Part shown: one piece after another, positions 27,229-35,874 of the stretch
Layout of the letters: each line of letters starts with the position of its first letter
Numbering within the stretch: the stretch's first letter is position 1
Assembly (NCBI GenBank): GCA_051880475.1
Contig: JBJEOA010000054.1
Coordinates: 33,199 to 97,198, forward strand
Reading direction: 5' to 3'
Length of the DNA stretch: 64,000 nt
From: JAUUSJ01 sp051880475
GTDB taxonomy: Bacteria; Bacillota; Clostridia; Lachnospirales; Lachnospiraceae
The notes under the pieces: generated by a model
What the model was told of the DNA's origin: nothing
The model's input: only the letters and a program-made list of their open reading frames with translations
Databases searched by the model: none
Translations under genes and position numbers: made by a program

Positions 27229-28140
27229 ATGATTTTTATACTAGGAGATACATTAGAGGTATTACCATTATCAGAACAGACAGAAATCCCTCCTTCAGCT
27301 GTTTTTTTAACAACATCAAAAGAAGCGAAAAGAGTATTGGAGCTTGCTGGAATTGTGTATGAAGGTGAGATTAGGATGGAAGATGCGGGATTTTGTAAAG
27401 TGGAGACAATGCAAGAATGTTTAGCGGGAACACTTTGTATCCCCAAACTTTTGGATGTTTTGGGAAGTCAGTATAGAATTTTGTTTTTCATTAATAGAAG
27501 AAATATTGTCATTGTGGATGATCAAGATTTTTCTTTTCGGTTAATTAAGAGGATGAGACGCAAAAAGACAAATCCTGGAAGAACAAAGGAGAAATTCATT
27601 TATAATTTTTTCTCAGAATTTATTAGCCGAGATTTTAGCTTGCTTGGACGATATGAAAGAAGAATTATGGAGATGGAAGAGGATATTATGGAAGGAAATA
27701 TCGAGGACTTCCAAAGTGAAATTATGCCAATTCGAAAAGAACTTTTGACATTGAGAGGATATTATGATCAAATTTCAGATATCGGAAAAGAGCTAGAGGA
27801 AAATGAAAATAATTTTTTCGCCAAAAAGCAGTTAAAATATTTTGGTATCATTACTGACCGCGCAGAGAGACTTATGGATAAGACCATGCATCTTCTTGAG
27901 TATGCACAGCAGGTGAGAGATGCCTATCAGGCTGAGGTAGATGCCAAGCAAAATGCCAATATGCAGTTTCTGACAGTGATATCCACTATTTTCTTCCCGC
28001 TTACATTAATTACTGGGTGGTATGGCATGAACTTTCAAAATATGCCAGAATTAGCTCACGGATATCCAGGAGTTATCATTTTAAGTGCAGTTGTCATCAT
28101 TGTTATTATTATATTCTTTAAGAAGAAGAAAATTTTATAA
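27229..28140 (+). CDS. CorA-like divalent cation channel
   Basis: 303 residues, CorA/MIT family. A long cytosolic helical funnel (RRIMEMEEDIMEGNIEDFQ onward) is followed by two C-terminal membrane helices. The loop motif YGMNFQNMPEL (GMN at 266-268) is the selectivity signature for Mg2+ and related ions. The ATG at 27229 follows AAAAGGAAGTGAG; an in-frame ATG at 27196 is less likely. Not certain whether Mg2+, Co2+ or Ni2+ is the physiological ion. Confidence 0.92.
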   Translation: MIFILGDTLEVLPLSEQTEIPPSAVFLTTSKEAKRVLELAGIVYEGEIRMEDAGFCKVETMQECLAGTLCIPKLLDVLGSQYRILFFINRRNIVIVDDQDFSFRLIKRMRRKKTNPGRTKEKFIYNFFSEFISRDFSLLGRYERRIMEMEEDIMEGNIEDFQSEIMPIRKELLTLRGYYDQISDIGKELEENENNFFAKKQLKYFGIITDRAERLMDKTMHLLEYAQQVRDAYQAEVDAKQNANMQFLTVISTIFFPLTLITGWYGMNFQNMPELAHGYPGVIILSAVVIIVIIIFFKKKKIL

Positions 28141-28180
28141 AAACGATGATATAAAATTATCCTTAATAAGGAAGTTTATC

Positions 28181-28209
28181 TTGTAAATATGGCAAAAATC
28201 TTGTATAAT
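28181..28209 (+). promoter_or_regulatory. Strong promoter in front of an apparent non-coding transcript
   Basis: TTGTAA (28181-28186), exactly 17-bp spacer, consensus TATAAT (28204-28209). No ORF starts within the following 180 bp. Confidence 0.65.
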
Positions 28210-28215
28210 AACAAG

Positions 28216-28391
28216 AAATTCTAAGGTTTTTATTATTTTGATAGTGTTGACTACAAAAGAGAAGGATTAAGTTTCGTATTGGTGAGGGTTCTCTTGATTT
28301 CTTCTCTTTTACAGGTTTTCACATATAATTGTCCTAAGTGGGCTGGTAAGATTGGGAAAAAGAGCTGGTATTTTATATCAGCTCTTTTTCT
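28216..28391 (+). ncRNA. Candidate orphan structured RNA (~176 nt) or leader
   Basis: This unit runs from the predicted start of the 28181-28209 promoter to a strong terminator. An internal long hairpin pairs AAAAGAGAAG (28255-28264) with CTTCTCTTTT (28301-28310) and, further in, ATTAAG (28266-28271) with CTTGAT (28293-28298). The terminator stem is AAAAAGAGCTG (28357-28367) / CAGCTCTTTTT (28379-28389). The size, isolated promoter and terminator resemble 6S-type RNAs, but I cannot match a known consensus. It could also be a regulatory leader of the gene starting at 28485. Confidence 0.45.
28357..28391 (+). terminator. Terminator of the orphan RNA/leader
   Basis: An 11-bp perfect stem with an 11-nt loop, 3' arm ending in TTTTT. 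It lies 94 bp before the next ATG, so it is either an attenuator or the end of a small RNA. Confidence 0.8.
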
Positions 28392-28484
28392 ATATGGAGC
28401 AGATTATTTACATATTGTAAAATTTAGAAAAAATTAGTACAATAAATTAAAAATAGATATTAGAATGAAGAGAGGAGGAGCGAT

Positions 28485-29315
28485 ATGCCGTGTTTATATG
28501 CTCATAATGTCTTTGGGGAAAAAGTAAGGGAGCAATTTCCAGAGGAAATAAGACAGTGTATACAACAGTATGAGGATTGCTATAAATGGGGATTACAAGG
28601 TCCTGATTTTCTGTTTTTTTGTAATATACCTACAGGGAAAAAAATAAAAAAAATGGGGCATCGTATTCACAGACAATCATTAGACATATATTTACAAAAA
28701 ATAATTCCGATTGTCAAAGAAAGGGGAGTAAGCAGTGCTGAGATGGCATATTTACTTGGATTTTTATGCCATTTTATGTTAGATAGTCAATGCCATCCTT
28801 ATGTGAATGCGTGGAAAGAGGAAGGGTATTCTCATGCAGATACAGAGAAAGCATTTGACCAATATTTAGTAAAATTAGATAAAAAATCACCAGAAAAATA
28901 TCCTTTTTATACACTTTTGCCTCTTAAAATCCGAACAATAAAAATTGTAAATCGCATGTATCCGTGGGTGAATTTTTTTTATATTTATAGCAGCATGATT
29001 TTTTATGTAATGGCGAAGCGATTGTTTTATGCACCAAGGGAGACAAAAAGAAAGATTATAACCGTTTTAACAAAAAAGATGGGACTTTATCCGAAACTAA
29101 ATCGGCATTTTTACTGGGAGCGGATGCAAAAGAAGTTTGATAAAAAAAGTGCTAGATTATATGAAATGCTAGAAGAAATAGTGGAGGAAACTGTTCTATG
29201 GGGAAAAATTTTTTGGAAAGGTATTGAGAGTAACACAGATATTTTTGTTTCTGATAGACTCCGTCAGGTTGATTTTGGAGGGCTAAAAATTAAGGAAGAA
29301 CAGGACGAAAATTAG
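28485..29315 (+). CDS. Zinc-dependent phospholipase C-like protein
   Basis: 276 residues, resembling the zinc-dependent phospholipase C/S1-P1 nuclease-like family. Conserved histidines and aspartates lie in MPCLYAHNVFGEKV, WGLQGPDFLFF, GFLCHFMLDSQCHPYV and GYSHADTEKAFDQYL, the pattern that binds the zinc cluster. No signal peptide is seen, unlike the clostridial toxin, so a cytosolic or housekeeping role is more likely. AGAGGAGGAGCG gives a strong ribosome binding site. Substrate unknown. Confidence 0.8.
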   Translation: MPCLYAHNVFGEKVREQFPEEIRQCIQQYEDCYKWGLQGPDFLFFCNIPTGKKIKKMGHRIHRQSLDIYLQKIIPIVKERGVSSAEMAYLLGFLCHFMLDSQCHPYVNAWKEEGYSHADTEKAFDQYLVKLDKKSPEKYPFYTLLPLKIRTIKIVNRMYPWVNFFYIYSSMIFYVMAKRLFYAPRETKRKIITVLTKKMGLYPKLNRHFYWERMQKKFDKKSARLYEMLEEIVEETVLWGKIFWKGIESNTDIFVSDRLRQVDFGGLKIKEEQDEN

Positions 29316-29357
29316 ATATATTCTATTTCTATCATTGTTAAAAATATATTTAGAATT

Positions 29358-29399
29358 GAAGTGACTAAATGATAAAAAGTAGTCACTTCTTTCTTTTTT
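29358..29399 (+). terminator. Terminator
   Basis: GAAGTGACT (29358-29366) pairs with AGTCACTTC (29381-29389), then a T-rich tract TTTCTTTTTT. Confidence 0.85.
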
Positions 29400-29484
29400 G
29401 TGTAATATTTGAGAAAATTCCTTAGTAAAATAAGAAATTCATAAGAAAATCTGATAAAAAACGTTAAAAAAATAACAAAATATG

Positions 29485-29513
29485 TTGTATTTTGTATAAA
29501 AATCCGTTATAAT
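29485..29513 (+). promoter_or_regulatory. Promoter of the hydrogenase operon
   Basis: TTGTAT (29485-29490), 17-bp spacer, TATAAT (29508-29513), ~75 bp before the first gene. A GGAGG site precedes its ATG. Confidence 0.7.
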
Positions 29514-29587
29514 AAACGAGATAAAATCATATGAGTAAAAATATGGTAAACTAGGCATAATCAGTAAGGAATATAAAGGAGGAGCCA

Positions 29588-30061
29588 ATGTTAGAGCAAA
29601 GTTATTATGACAAGACTGATGAAATAATTGAATGTTACGGTGCGAAGGAGGCATCGTTGATTCCTATTATTCAAGATATTCAAAGTGAGTATCGTTATCT
29701 TCCACCAGAACTACTTTCTTATGTAGCAAAAAAGATTAATATTACAGAGGCTAAGGCGTTTAGTGTGGCAACATTTTATGAGAATTTTTCTTTCGAGCCA
29801 AAAGGAAAATACGTTATTAAGGTATGTGACGGAACAGCGTGTCATGTAAGAAAATCTATTCCAATTTTAGAGCGAATTTATAGCGATTTAGGTTTGTCAA
29901 AGGAAAAAGTGACAACAGACGATATGATGTTTACAGTGGAGACTGTATCTTGTCTTGGTGCTTGTGGATTAGCCCCTGTACTTATGGTAAATGATACCGT
30001 ACACCCAGCAATGACACCGGATGCAGCAAGTGCGTTGCTTAGAGAGCTTAGGGAGGAGTAG
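29588..30061 (+). CDS. NuoE-like [2Fe-2S] subunit of bifurcating hydrogenase
   Basis: 157 residues, thioredoxin-like ferredoxin of the NuoE/HydC/HndA type. The four cluster cysteines are in CDGTACHVR and SCLGACGLAP. It shuttles electrons in the soluble NAD-linked hydrogenase complex. It is the first of three tightly spaced genes (3 bp to the next), which matches the NADH- and ferredoxin-dependent electron-bifurcating [FeFe] hydrogenases of clostridia. Confidence 0.94.
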   Translation: MLEQSYYDKTDEIIECYGAKEASLIPIIQDIQSEYRYLPPELLSYVAKKINITEAKAFSVATFYENFSFEPKGKYVIKVCDGTACHVRKSIPILERIYSDLGLSKEKVTTDDMMFTVETVSCLGACGLAPVLMVNDTVHPAMTPDAASALLRELREE

Positions 30062-30064
30062 AAC

Positions 30065-31951
30065 ATGGCAAAGATTGAAAATAGACAGGTATTAGATGAG
30101 ATTCGAGTAAGCTCGAAAGAAAAAATAGAAAAAAGTAGCTGCAGAATTTTAATCTGTGCGGGAACTGGATGTTTGGCAGGCGGATCGGGAAAAATCTATG
30201 AGAGAATGTGTGAGCTTGTAGCAGAACATCCTGATATTGAAGTAAAGTTTGGAGCCGAGATTGCTCACGGAGATGGAGAAGTTCACGTTAAGAAAAGTGG
30301 GTGCCATGGATTTTGCGAAATGGGACCTCTTATGAGAATTGAACCGATGGGAATTTTATATACGAAGGTTTCTTTAGATGACTGTGAGGCTATTTTTGAG
30401 AGAACGATAAAAAAAGGCGAGATTATTCGTCATCTTTTATATAAACAAGATGGAATTGAGTACCAAAAACAGGAAGAAATTCCATTTTATAAAAAACAGA
30501 CAAGACTTGTTCTTGAAAACTGTGGACATATTGATGCGGAGCATGTTGAGGAAGCAATCGCTGTTGGAGGATATAAAGCTCTTGAGAAAGCTTTGTTTGA
30601 GATGACACCACAGCAAGTTATTGATGAGATTTTAGAGTCTAATTTAAGAGGCCGAGGAGGCGGTGGCTTCCAGACTGGATATAAGTGGAAACAAGTAGCT
30701 AGCCAAAAAGAAAAGATACGCTATGTTGTCTGTAATGGTGACGAGGGAGATCCGGGTGCATTTATGGACCGAAGTATTATGGAGGGAGATCCTCATAAGA
30801 TGATAGAAGGTATGATGATTGCAGCTTATGCGACAGGAGCGCAGGAAGGATATATTTATGTGCGTGCAGAGTATCCTCTCGCAATCAGTAGATTAAAACT
30901 TGCTATCGCTCAGGCGGAAGAAAAAGGGTTACTTGGAGAGCATATTTTAGGAACAGATTTTTCATTTAAATTACATATTAACCGCGGAGCAGGTGCGTTT
31001 GTCTGTGGCGAGGGAAGTGCGCTTACTGCATCTATCGAGGGAAATCGTGGTATGCCAAGAGTAAAACCACCTCGTACAGTAGAGCAGGGACTTTTTGCGA
31101 AACCAACTGTTTTAAATAACGTAGAAACTTATGCTAATGTTCCAATGATTATTAATAATGGTGCAAAATGGTATAAGACAATCGGACCAGAAAAGAGTCC
31201 TGGAACAAAGGCGTTTGCTCTTACTGGAAGTGTAAAAAATACAGGACTTATTGAAGTTCCAATGGGAACAACTCTTCGTGAGGTAATTTATGATATCGGT
31301 GGAGGCATCAAAGGAGACGGCAAGTTTAAGGCGGTACAAATTGGAGGACCGTCTGGCGGATGTCTTATCACTCCTCATTTGGAAGTTCCACTTGATTTTG
31401 ACTCCTTAAAGAAGATGGGAGCTATGATTGGCTCTGGTGGACTTGTTGTTATGGATAATAATACTTGTATGGTTGAAGTGGCAAGATTTTTCATGAATTT
31501 CACACAAAACGAGAGCTGTGGAAAATGCGTTCCTTGTCGTGAGGGAACAAAGCGTATGCTTGAGATATTAGAGAGAATTGTCGCTGGAAAGGGTACTCTA
31601 GAAGATTTAGATTTACTTGATGAGTTGGCACATATGATTACAGATACAGCTCTTTGTGGACTTGGAAAGAGCGCAGCTTTACCTGTTATGAGTACGCTTA
31701 AATTATTTAGAGAAGAATATATTCAGCATGTTGTAGATAAAAAATGTATCTCTCATAACTGTACAGCACTTCGAAGATTTGTCATTAGCAAAGAGCGTTG
31801 TAAGGGATGTTCTAAATGTGCTAGAAACTGTCCAGTTGGAGCGATTTCTGGCAGAATTCGTGAGCCTTATGAGATTGATTCAAATATTTGTATTAAATGT
31901 GGTGCGTGTGAAGATGCCTGTGCATTTGGTGCGATTCATATAGAGGATTAG
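30065..31951 (+). CDS. NuoF-like flavoprotein subunit of bifurcating hydrogenase
   Basis: 628 residues (HydB/HndC type). An N-terminal thioredoxin-like [2Fe-2S] domain (ICAGTGCLAGG, KSGCHGFCEMG) is followed by the FMN/NADH domain with LRGRGGGGFQTGYKW and VCNGDEGDPGAFMDRS. An [4Fe-4S] site SCGKCVPCREGTKRML follows. Two C-terminal ferredoxin clusters end the protein (CKGCSKCARNCPVGAI, CIKCGACEDACAFGAI). It oxidises or reduces NAD(H) and is the likely site of electron bifurcation. All cofactor motifs are intact. Confidence 0.95.
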   Translation: MAKIENRQVLDEIRVSSKEKIEKSSCRILICAGTGCLAGGSGKIYERMCELVAEHPDIEVKFGAEIAHGDGEVHVKKSGCHGFCEMGPLMRIEPMGILYTKVSLDDCEAIFERTIKKGEIIRHLLYKQDGIEYQKQEEIPFYKKQTRLVLENCGHIDAEHVEEAIAVGGYKALEKALFEMTPQQVIDEILESNLRGRGGGGFQTGYKWKQVASQKEKIRYVVCNGDEGDPGAFMDRSIMEGDPHKMIEGMMIAAYATGAQEGYIYVRAEYPLAISRLKLAIAQAEEKGLLGEHILGTDFSFKLHINRGAGAFVCGEGSALTASIEGNRGMPRVKPPRTVEQGLFAKPTVLNNVETYANVPMIINNGAKWYKTIGPEKSPGTKAFALTGSVKNTGLIEVPMGTTLREVIYDIGGGIKGDGKFKAVQIGGPSGGCLITPHLEVPLDFDSLKKMGAMIGSGGLVVMDNNTCMVEVARFFMNFTQNESCGKCVPCREGTKRMLEILERIVAGKGTLEDLDLLDELAHMITDTALCGLGKSAALPVMSTLKLFREEYIQHVVDKKCISHNCTALRRFVISKERCKGCSKCARNCPVGAISGRIREPYEIDSNICIKCGACEDACAFGAIHIED

Positions 31952-31966
31952 TGGGAGGAATAGAGA

Positions 31967-33664
31967 ATGAAACATATAACAATTAATAATAGAAAGGTTC
32001 CATTTGATGATGAGAAAAATGTACTCTCTATCATTCGTAAATCAGGAATTGACCTTCCTACTTTTTGCTATCACTCTGAGTTGTCCACTTATGGAGCTTG
32101 TAGGATGTGTGTGGTAGAGGACGATAAAGGAAGAATTTTTGCTTCTTGTTCGGAAACTCCAAGGGATGGAATGGTTATTTACACAAATACACCTAGAATT
32201 CAGCATCATAGAAAAATGATTTTGGAGCTTTTGCTTGCTTCTCACTGTAGAGATTGTACGACTTGTCATACAAGTGGTGCGTGTACTCTTCAAAATCTGG
32301 CACATCAGCTTGGTGTAAGTTATATTCGTTTTGAAAATACAAAGCCTCAGGTTCCAATTGACGAGAGTTCAGAGTGTATTGTTATTGATAAAAATAAATG
32401 TATTTTATGTGGTGACTGTGTCCGTACTTGTGATGAGATTCAGGGACTTGGTATTTTAGATTTTGCTCATCGTGGTGCTAATATGCAAGTTATGCCAGCG
32501 TTTGATCGAAAGATGTCAGAAACGGATTGTGTCGGTTGTGGACAATGTCGAGTTGCTTGTCCAACTGGAGCTATCACTATAAAATTTAATATTCGTCCAA
32601 TCTGGGAGGCAATCGCAAATCCGAATATCCGTGTTGTTGTACAGATTGCACCTGCTGTTCGTGTGGCAATCGGTGATCAATTTGGTATTCCAAAAGGAGA
32701 AAATTCTCTTGGAAAACTTGTGGCAGCACTTCGAAGAATGGGATTTGATGAAATTTATGATACAAACTTTGGAGCGGATTTGACTGTTATGGAAGAATCC
32801 AAAGAATTAGTGGAGAGATTGGAAAAGGGAGAAAACCTTCCGCTCTTTACTTCTTGTTGTCCAGGCTGGGTAAAATTCTGTGAGAGAAAATATCCACAGT
32901 TTAGAAAAAATCTCTCTACTTGTCGCTCTCCACAGCAGATGTTTGGAGCACTCATTAAAGAAGAGGCTAGAATGAACAAGGAAGATACAAGAAAAACAAT
33001 GGTTGTTTCAATTATGCCTTGTACTGCAAAGAAAGAGGAGATTGTCCGTCCAGAACATTATACAGATGGTGAACAAAACGTAGATTACGTATTAACGACG
33101 ACTGAGGTGACAAGAATGATTAAGGAGGCAGGTATTGATTTAGCTCGTATGCCTTCTGAGGCTCTCGATATGCCGTTTGGTTTATCTTCTGGTGCTGCTG
33201 CTATTTTTGGTGTAACTGGCGGTGTGACAGAGGCTGTGCTTCGCAGACTGATTGCTAGTAGTAAAGTAGAGGATTTAGAGAAAATTAGTTTTACAGGAAT
33301 TAGAGGAACAGAATCTATTAAAGAGGCGAGTGTAACTTTGGGTGAGCGAGAAATTAAGATTGCCGTTGTCAATGGACTTCGCTCCGCTGCTGAGGTTTTG
33401 GATAAGATTGAGTCAGGAGAAGTTTATTATGATTTCGTGGAAGTAATGGCTTGTAAGAGAGGATGTATTGCAGGCGGTGGTCAGCCACTTCCAATCGGCC
33501 CTAGAACAAAGAAGGCGAGATTTGAGGGAATTTATAATGTAGACCGTGTGGCCCAGATTAAGTTGTCCAATGAAAATCCGATTATTCAGACATTGTATAA
33601 TGGAATTTTGAAAGGAAAAGAGCATAAGCTTTTGCATAATGAGATTAAAGAGATTAAAAAATAG
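31967..33664 (+). CDS. hydA: [FeFe]-hydrogenase catalytic subunit
   Basis: 565 residues. The N-terminal [2Fe-2S] domain has TFCYHSELSTYGACRMC; the His-Cys cluster is HCRDCTTCHTSGAC; two [4Fe-4S] ferredoxin motifs follow (CILCGDCVRTC, CVGCGQCRVACPTGAI). The H-cluster ligands are all present: TSCCPGW (Cys298), MPCTAKKEE (Cys352) and MACKRGCIAGGGQP (Cys496, Cys500). Cys297 is the conserved proton-relay residue. It makes or consumes H2 in the cytosol together with the two upstream subunits. 15 bp after the NuoF-like gene. Maturases HydEFG are not in this window. Confidence 0.97.
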   Translation: MKHITINNRKVPFDDEKNVLSIIRKSGIDLPTFCYHSELSTYGACRMCVVEDDKGRIFASCSETPRDGMVIYTNTPRIQHHRKMILELLLASHCRDCTTCHTSGACTLQNLAHQLGVSYIRFENTKPQVPIDESSECIVIDKNKCILCGDCVRTCDEIQGLGILDFAHRGANMQVMPAFDRKMSETDCVGCGQCRVACPTGAITIKFNIRPIWEAIANPNIRVVVQIAPAVRVAIGDQFGIPKGENSLGKLVAALRRMGFDEIYDTNFGADLTVMEESKELVERLEKGENLPLFTSCCPGWVKFCERKYPQFRKNLSTCRSPQQMFGALIKEEARMNKEDTRKTMVVSIMPCTAKKEEIVRPEHYTDGEQNVDYVLTTTEVTRMIKEAGIDLARMPSEALDMPFGLSSGAAAIFGVTGGVTEAVLRRLIASSKVEDLEKISFTGIRGTESIKEASVTLGEREIKIAVVNGLRSAAEVLDKIESGEVYYDFVEVMACKRGCIAGGGQPLPIGPRTKKARFEGIYNVDRVAQIKLSNENPIIQTLYNGILKGKEHKLLHNEIKEIKK

Positions 33665-33746
33665 AAGAAATAGAGTAAATTGAATAAAGAGAAAAAATTC
33701 AAGAAATAGAAAAAATTCAAGAAATAGAATATGTTTTTGAAGAATA

Positions 33747-33794
33747 GTCACTCTATATATATGAAAAATTTGTATATATGGAGTGACGTTTTTT
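33747..33794 (+). terminator. Terminator of the hydrogenase operon
   Basis: GTCACTCTATATATAT (33747-33762) and GTATATATGGAGTGAC (33772-33787) make a 16-bp stem with one wobble, followed by TTTTTT. Confidence 0.9.
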
Positions 33795-33840
33795 GTGTTT
33801 TGAGAGGGGAGGAGAGTGGGGGCAGACGCCAAAATAGAGA

Positions 33841-34002
33841 GTCTATCGCTTCTCCAAAAACACGCTCATTCCCACGATTTTTCAACATGCGCCTATTTAT
33901 GCTGCTCACGCAAACTCGCTTCGCTCAGACAGTGCTACCGCAGCAAAGCTAGCATATTGAAAAATCGCTCCATTTGCTATCGTTTTTGGAGAATAGATAG
34001 AC
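33841..34002 (+). repeat. Long palindromic element, copy A
   Basis: Outer arms GTCTATC...TCTCCAAAAAC (33841-33861) and GTTTTTGGAGA...GATAGAC (33982-34002) differ at two positions. Inner arms GATTTTTCAACATGC (33876-33890) and GCATATTGAAAAATC (33952-33966) differ at one. The ~60-nt apical core (33891-33951) contains ATTTATGCTGCTC, CGCTTCGCT and CCGCAGCAAAGCTAG. Homologous in inverted orientation to 36667-36840. ORFs here are spurious. Confidence 0.85.
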
Positions 34003-34182
34003 TCACTATTTCGGCTGGGTATTGGGGCTTTCTGTGATAATTTGTCCATAAATTATTTTGGTATTGTAATCCATTTTTTAAGAGTTTTGGGCGGGAATTC
34101 TCGGTGACTTGTCTCCGAGATGAAAGCCCGGTTTTTACTTAAAATTTATTACTATATGTAATGATAATAATTATTATAAATA

Positions 34183-34211
34183 TTGACTTTATTACCATAT
34201 TATGATATACT
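34183..34211 (+). promoter_or_regulatory. tnpA promoter, apparently leaderless
   Basis: TTGACT (34183-34188), 17-bp spacer, TATACT (34206-34211). The tnpA ATG at 34218 falls where transcription should start, so the mRNA would have no 5' leader. Confidence 0.6.
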
Positions 34212-34217
34212 ATATGT

Positions 34218-34533
34218 ATGAAGAATAAATACATTCACGCAAGAACTTGCGTATATAACATCAATTATCCTATCGTTTGGTGTGTCAAATACCGAAGAAA
34301 GGTACCATGTGCACTGTTTTGTATCAGCACCATCAAAGATTTCCGTTACACAGATTGTGAAGTATCTGAAAGGGATTAGCGGAAACACATCACTCAGAGA
34401 ATTTCCAGAGATTAGAAAATCTTTGTGGAAAGGACAGCTTTGGAATGGTTCTTACTTTTGTGAAACGATTGGCTCTACTTCTGAGGAAAATGTTCGGAGA
34501 TATATAGAAAGGCAAAGGAACTGTCAGCTATGA
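34218..34533 (+). pseudogene. tnpA: tnpA (Y1 HUH transposase) with internal deletion and frameshift
   Basis: From the ATG at 34218 the frame reads the typical IS200 start (MKNKYIHARTCVYNINYP, IVWCVKYRRK) and then jumps directly to the HUH region in a different frame (YHVHCFVSAPSKISVTQIV). About 35 residues that normally separate these parts are missing, and the deletion is not a multiple of three. The C-terminal part keeps the His-x-His pair and the region of the catalytic Tyr (RRYIERQRN). The intact part can be read only from 34282. The product is probably inactive. Its stop overlaps the tnpB ATG (ATGA). Confidence 0.85.
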
Positions 34534-35657
34534 ATAAGGCAATCAAGTACCGATTATATCCTACAATGGAACAAGCGACTATGTTTAGAAAGACCTTTGG
34601 CTGTTGCCGTAAGGTCTATAATCTGATGCTTGCTGACAAAATCGAGAGTTATAAAACTACTGGCAGGTTTGCTGCGGTAACACCTGCCAAATACAAAAAG
34701 GATTATCCATATCTTAGAGAAGTAGATAGTCTTGCTCTTGCTAATAAGCAGATGGATTTACAAGCAGCATTCAAAAGTCGATTTAGTAAATCTCGCAAAA
34801 AGAAGAATGGTTTTCCAAAATTCAAGTCCGCCAAACACAGTAGAAAGTCTTATACAACAAATAATCAGAATGGAACCGTTGCGGTATTCCATCACGCAAT
34901 CAAATTGCCTAAAATCGGTAAAGTAAAGGCAGTCATTCATAGACAGCCGCCTGTTGGTTGGATTGTAAAATCTGCTACCATCTCACAAGAGAGTGACGGT
35001 AAGTTCTATGCCTCTGTGCTTTTTGCATACGAAGAAGTGATTATTCCCGTTCCGTTATCGGATCACGCGATTGGATTAGATTACGCATCCGATGGGTTAT
35101 ATGTGGATGATAAAGGGAACGTTGGCACGAATCACAAATATTATCGTGAAAGTCACAAAAAACTTGCCAAGGCACAGCGTAGGCTATCTAGAATGCAAGG
35201 TTCTAAAAAGAATGAGCCTAAGTCTAATAATTATATGAAGCAATATCGTAAGGTGAATAAGATTCATAGACATATCGCAAATCAACGTTTGGATAATCTG
35301 CACAAGATATCTACTGAGATAGCCAATCAGTATGATGTGGTATGTGTAGAAAGTCTGAATATGCGGTCTATGTCCAATAAGGGCTTTGGAAATGGGAAAT
35401 CTACTTTGGACAACGGATACGGAATGTTTCTCAATATACTGGAATATAAACTTGCAGACCGTGGCAAATATTTTGTCAAAGTAGATAAGTGGTTTCCGTC
35501 AAGTCAAATCTGTCATTGTTGCGGAACCATTCATCCTGAAATGAAAGATTTGTCTATCCGTACCATACGATGCGATTGTGGTCTAACAATCAGTCGTGAC
35601 CAAAACGCTGCGATAAACATAAAAGAGGAAGGGTTACGTATACTGAAATTTGCGTAA
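34530..35657 (+). CDS. tnpB: TnpB RNA-guided endonuclease
   Basis: 375 residues, ancestor-type relative of Cas12. The N-terminal part (KYRLYPTMEQATMFRKTFGC) is the OrfB_IS605 fold. RuvC catalytic acids are present: Asp184 (IGLDYASDGL), Glu274 (VCVESLNMRS) and Asp357 (SRDQNAAINI). The zinc finger has Cys328/Cys331 and Cys348/Cys350. TnpB uses an RNA transcribed from the element's right end to cut the empty donor site and keep the element in place. Everything needed for nuclease activity looks intact, in contrast to tnpA. It starts 4 bp inside the tnpA remnant, so it is coupled to that reading frame. Confidence 0.94.
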   Translation: MNKAIKYRLYPTMEQATMFRKTFGCCRKVYNLMLADKIESYKTTGRFAAVTPAKYKKDYPYLREVDSLALANKQMDLQAAFKSRFSKSRKKKNGFPKFKSAKHSRKSYTTNNQNGTVAVFHHAIKLPKIGKVKAVIHRQPPVGWIVKSATISQESDGKFYASVLFAYEEVIIPVPLSDHAIGLDYASDGLYVDDKGNVGTNHKYYRESHKKLAKAQRRLSRMQGSKKNEPKSNNYMKQYRKVNKIHRHIANQRLDNLHKISTEIANQYDVVCVESLNMRSMSNKGFGNGKSTLDNGYGMFLNILEYKLADRGKYFVKVDKWFPSSQICHCCGTIHPEMKDLSIRTIRCDCGLTISRDQNAAINIKEEGLRILKFA

Positions 35658-35812
35658 ATATCCATATGGTAGGGACGGAATCAGCCCGAACCAAACGCTT
35701 GTGGACACTGTGTAAGACGTATCGTTGCCGTATATGGTAGCCTACGCAGTCGTGGTTGAAGCAAGAAGCTCGGTAACTTGTTGCCGAGTAGTTCACTATG
35801 TTACATTAATAC
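35640..35812 (+). ncRNA. Putative omega/right-end RNA of tnpB with guide
   Basis: The ~140 bp between the tnpB stop and the right end (GTTCAC at 35791-35796) is GC-richer than its surroundings and ends in the right-end hairpin. In this family that region forms the scaffold, and the ~16 nt of host DNA after the end (from 35797, TATGTTACATTAATAC) act as guide. Extent is inferred from family knowledge; the 5' end is arbitrary. Confidence 0.55.
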
Positions 35813-35874
35813 CAACAAAAAGACCGAAAGTCTGTTCAATAATATTCAACTTATACAAAGAAGAGGAGTGAAAA

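Larger units (their letters stand above)
34081..35796 (+). mobile_element. IS200/IS605-family element, tnpA decayed, tnpB intact
   Basis: The left end has a subterminal hairpin TCTCGG (34099-34104) / CCGAGA (34115-34120) inside an outer GGGC/GCCC pair. The right end has CTCGG (35769-35773) / CCGAG (35784-35788), and the two hairpin loops are alike (TGACTTGTCT and TAACTTGTTG). The right end is taken as ...GTTCAC at 35796. Between them lie the tnpA remnant and tnpB. Boundaries are estimated from the hairpins to within a few bases; IS200/IS605 elements make no target duplication. Confidence 0.85.

Noticed and set aside
33085..33832. Long antisense frames within and after hydA
   Set aside because: Shadow frames of a strongly coding gene and its terminator region.
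33731..34037. Two ~73-codon ORFs in the palindromic element A
   Set aside because: They read across hairpin arms and the apical core; no ribosome site or protein-like conservation.
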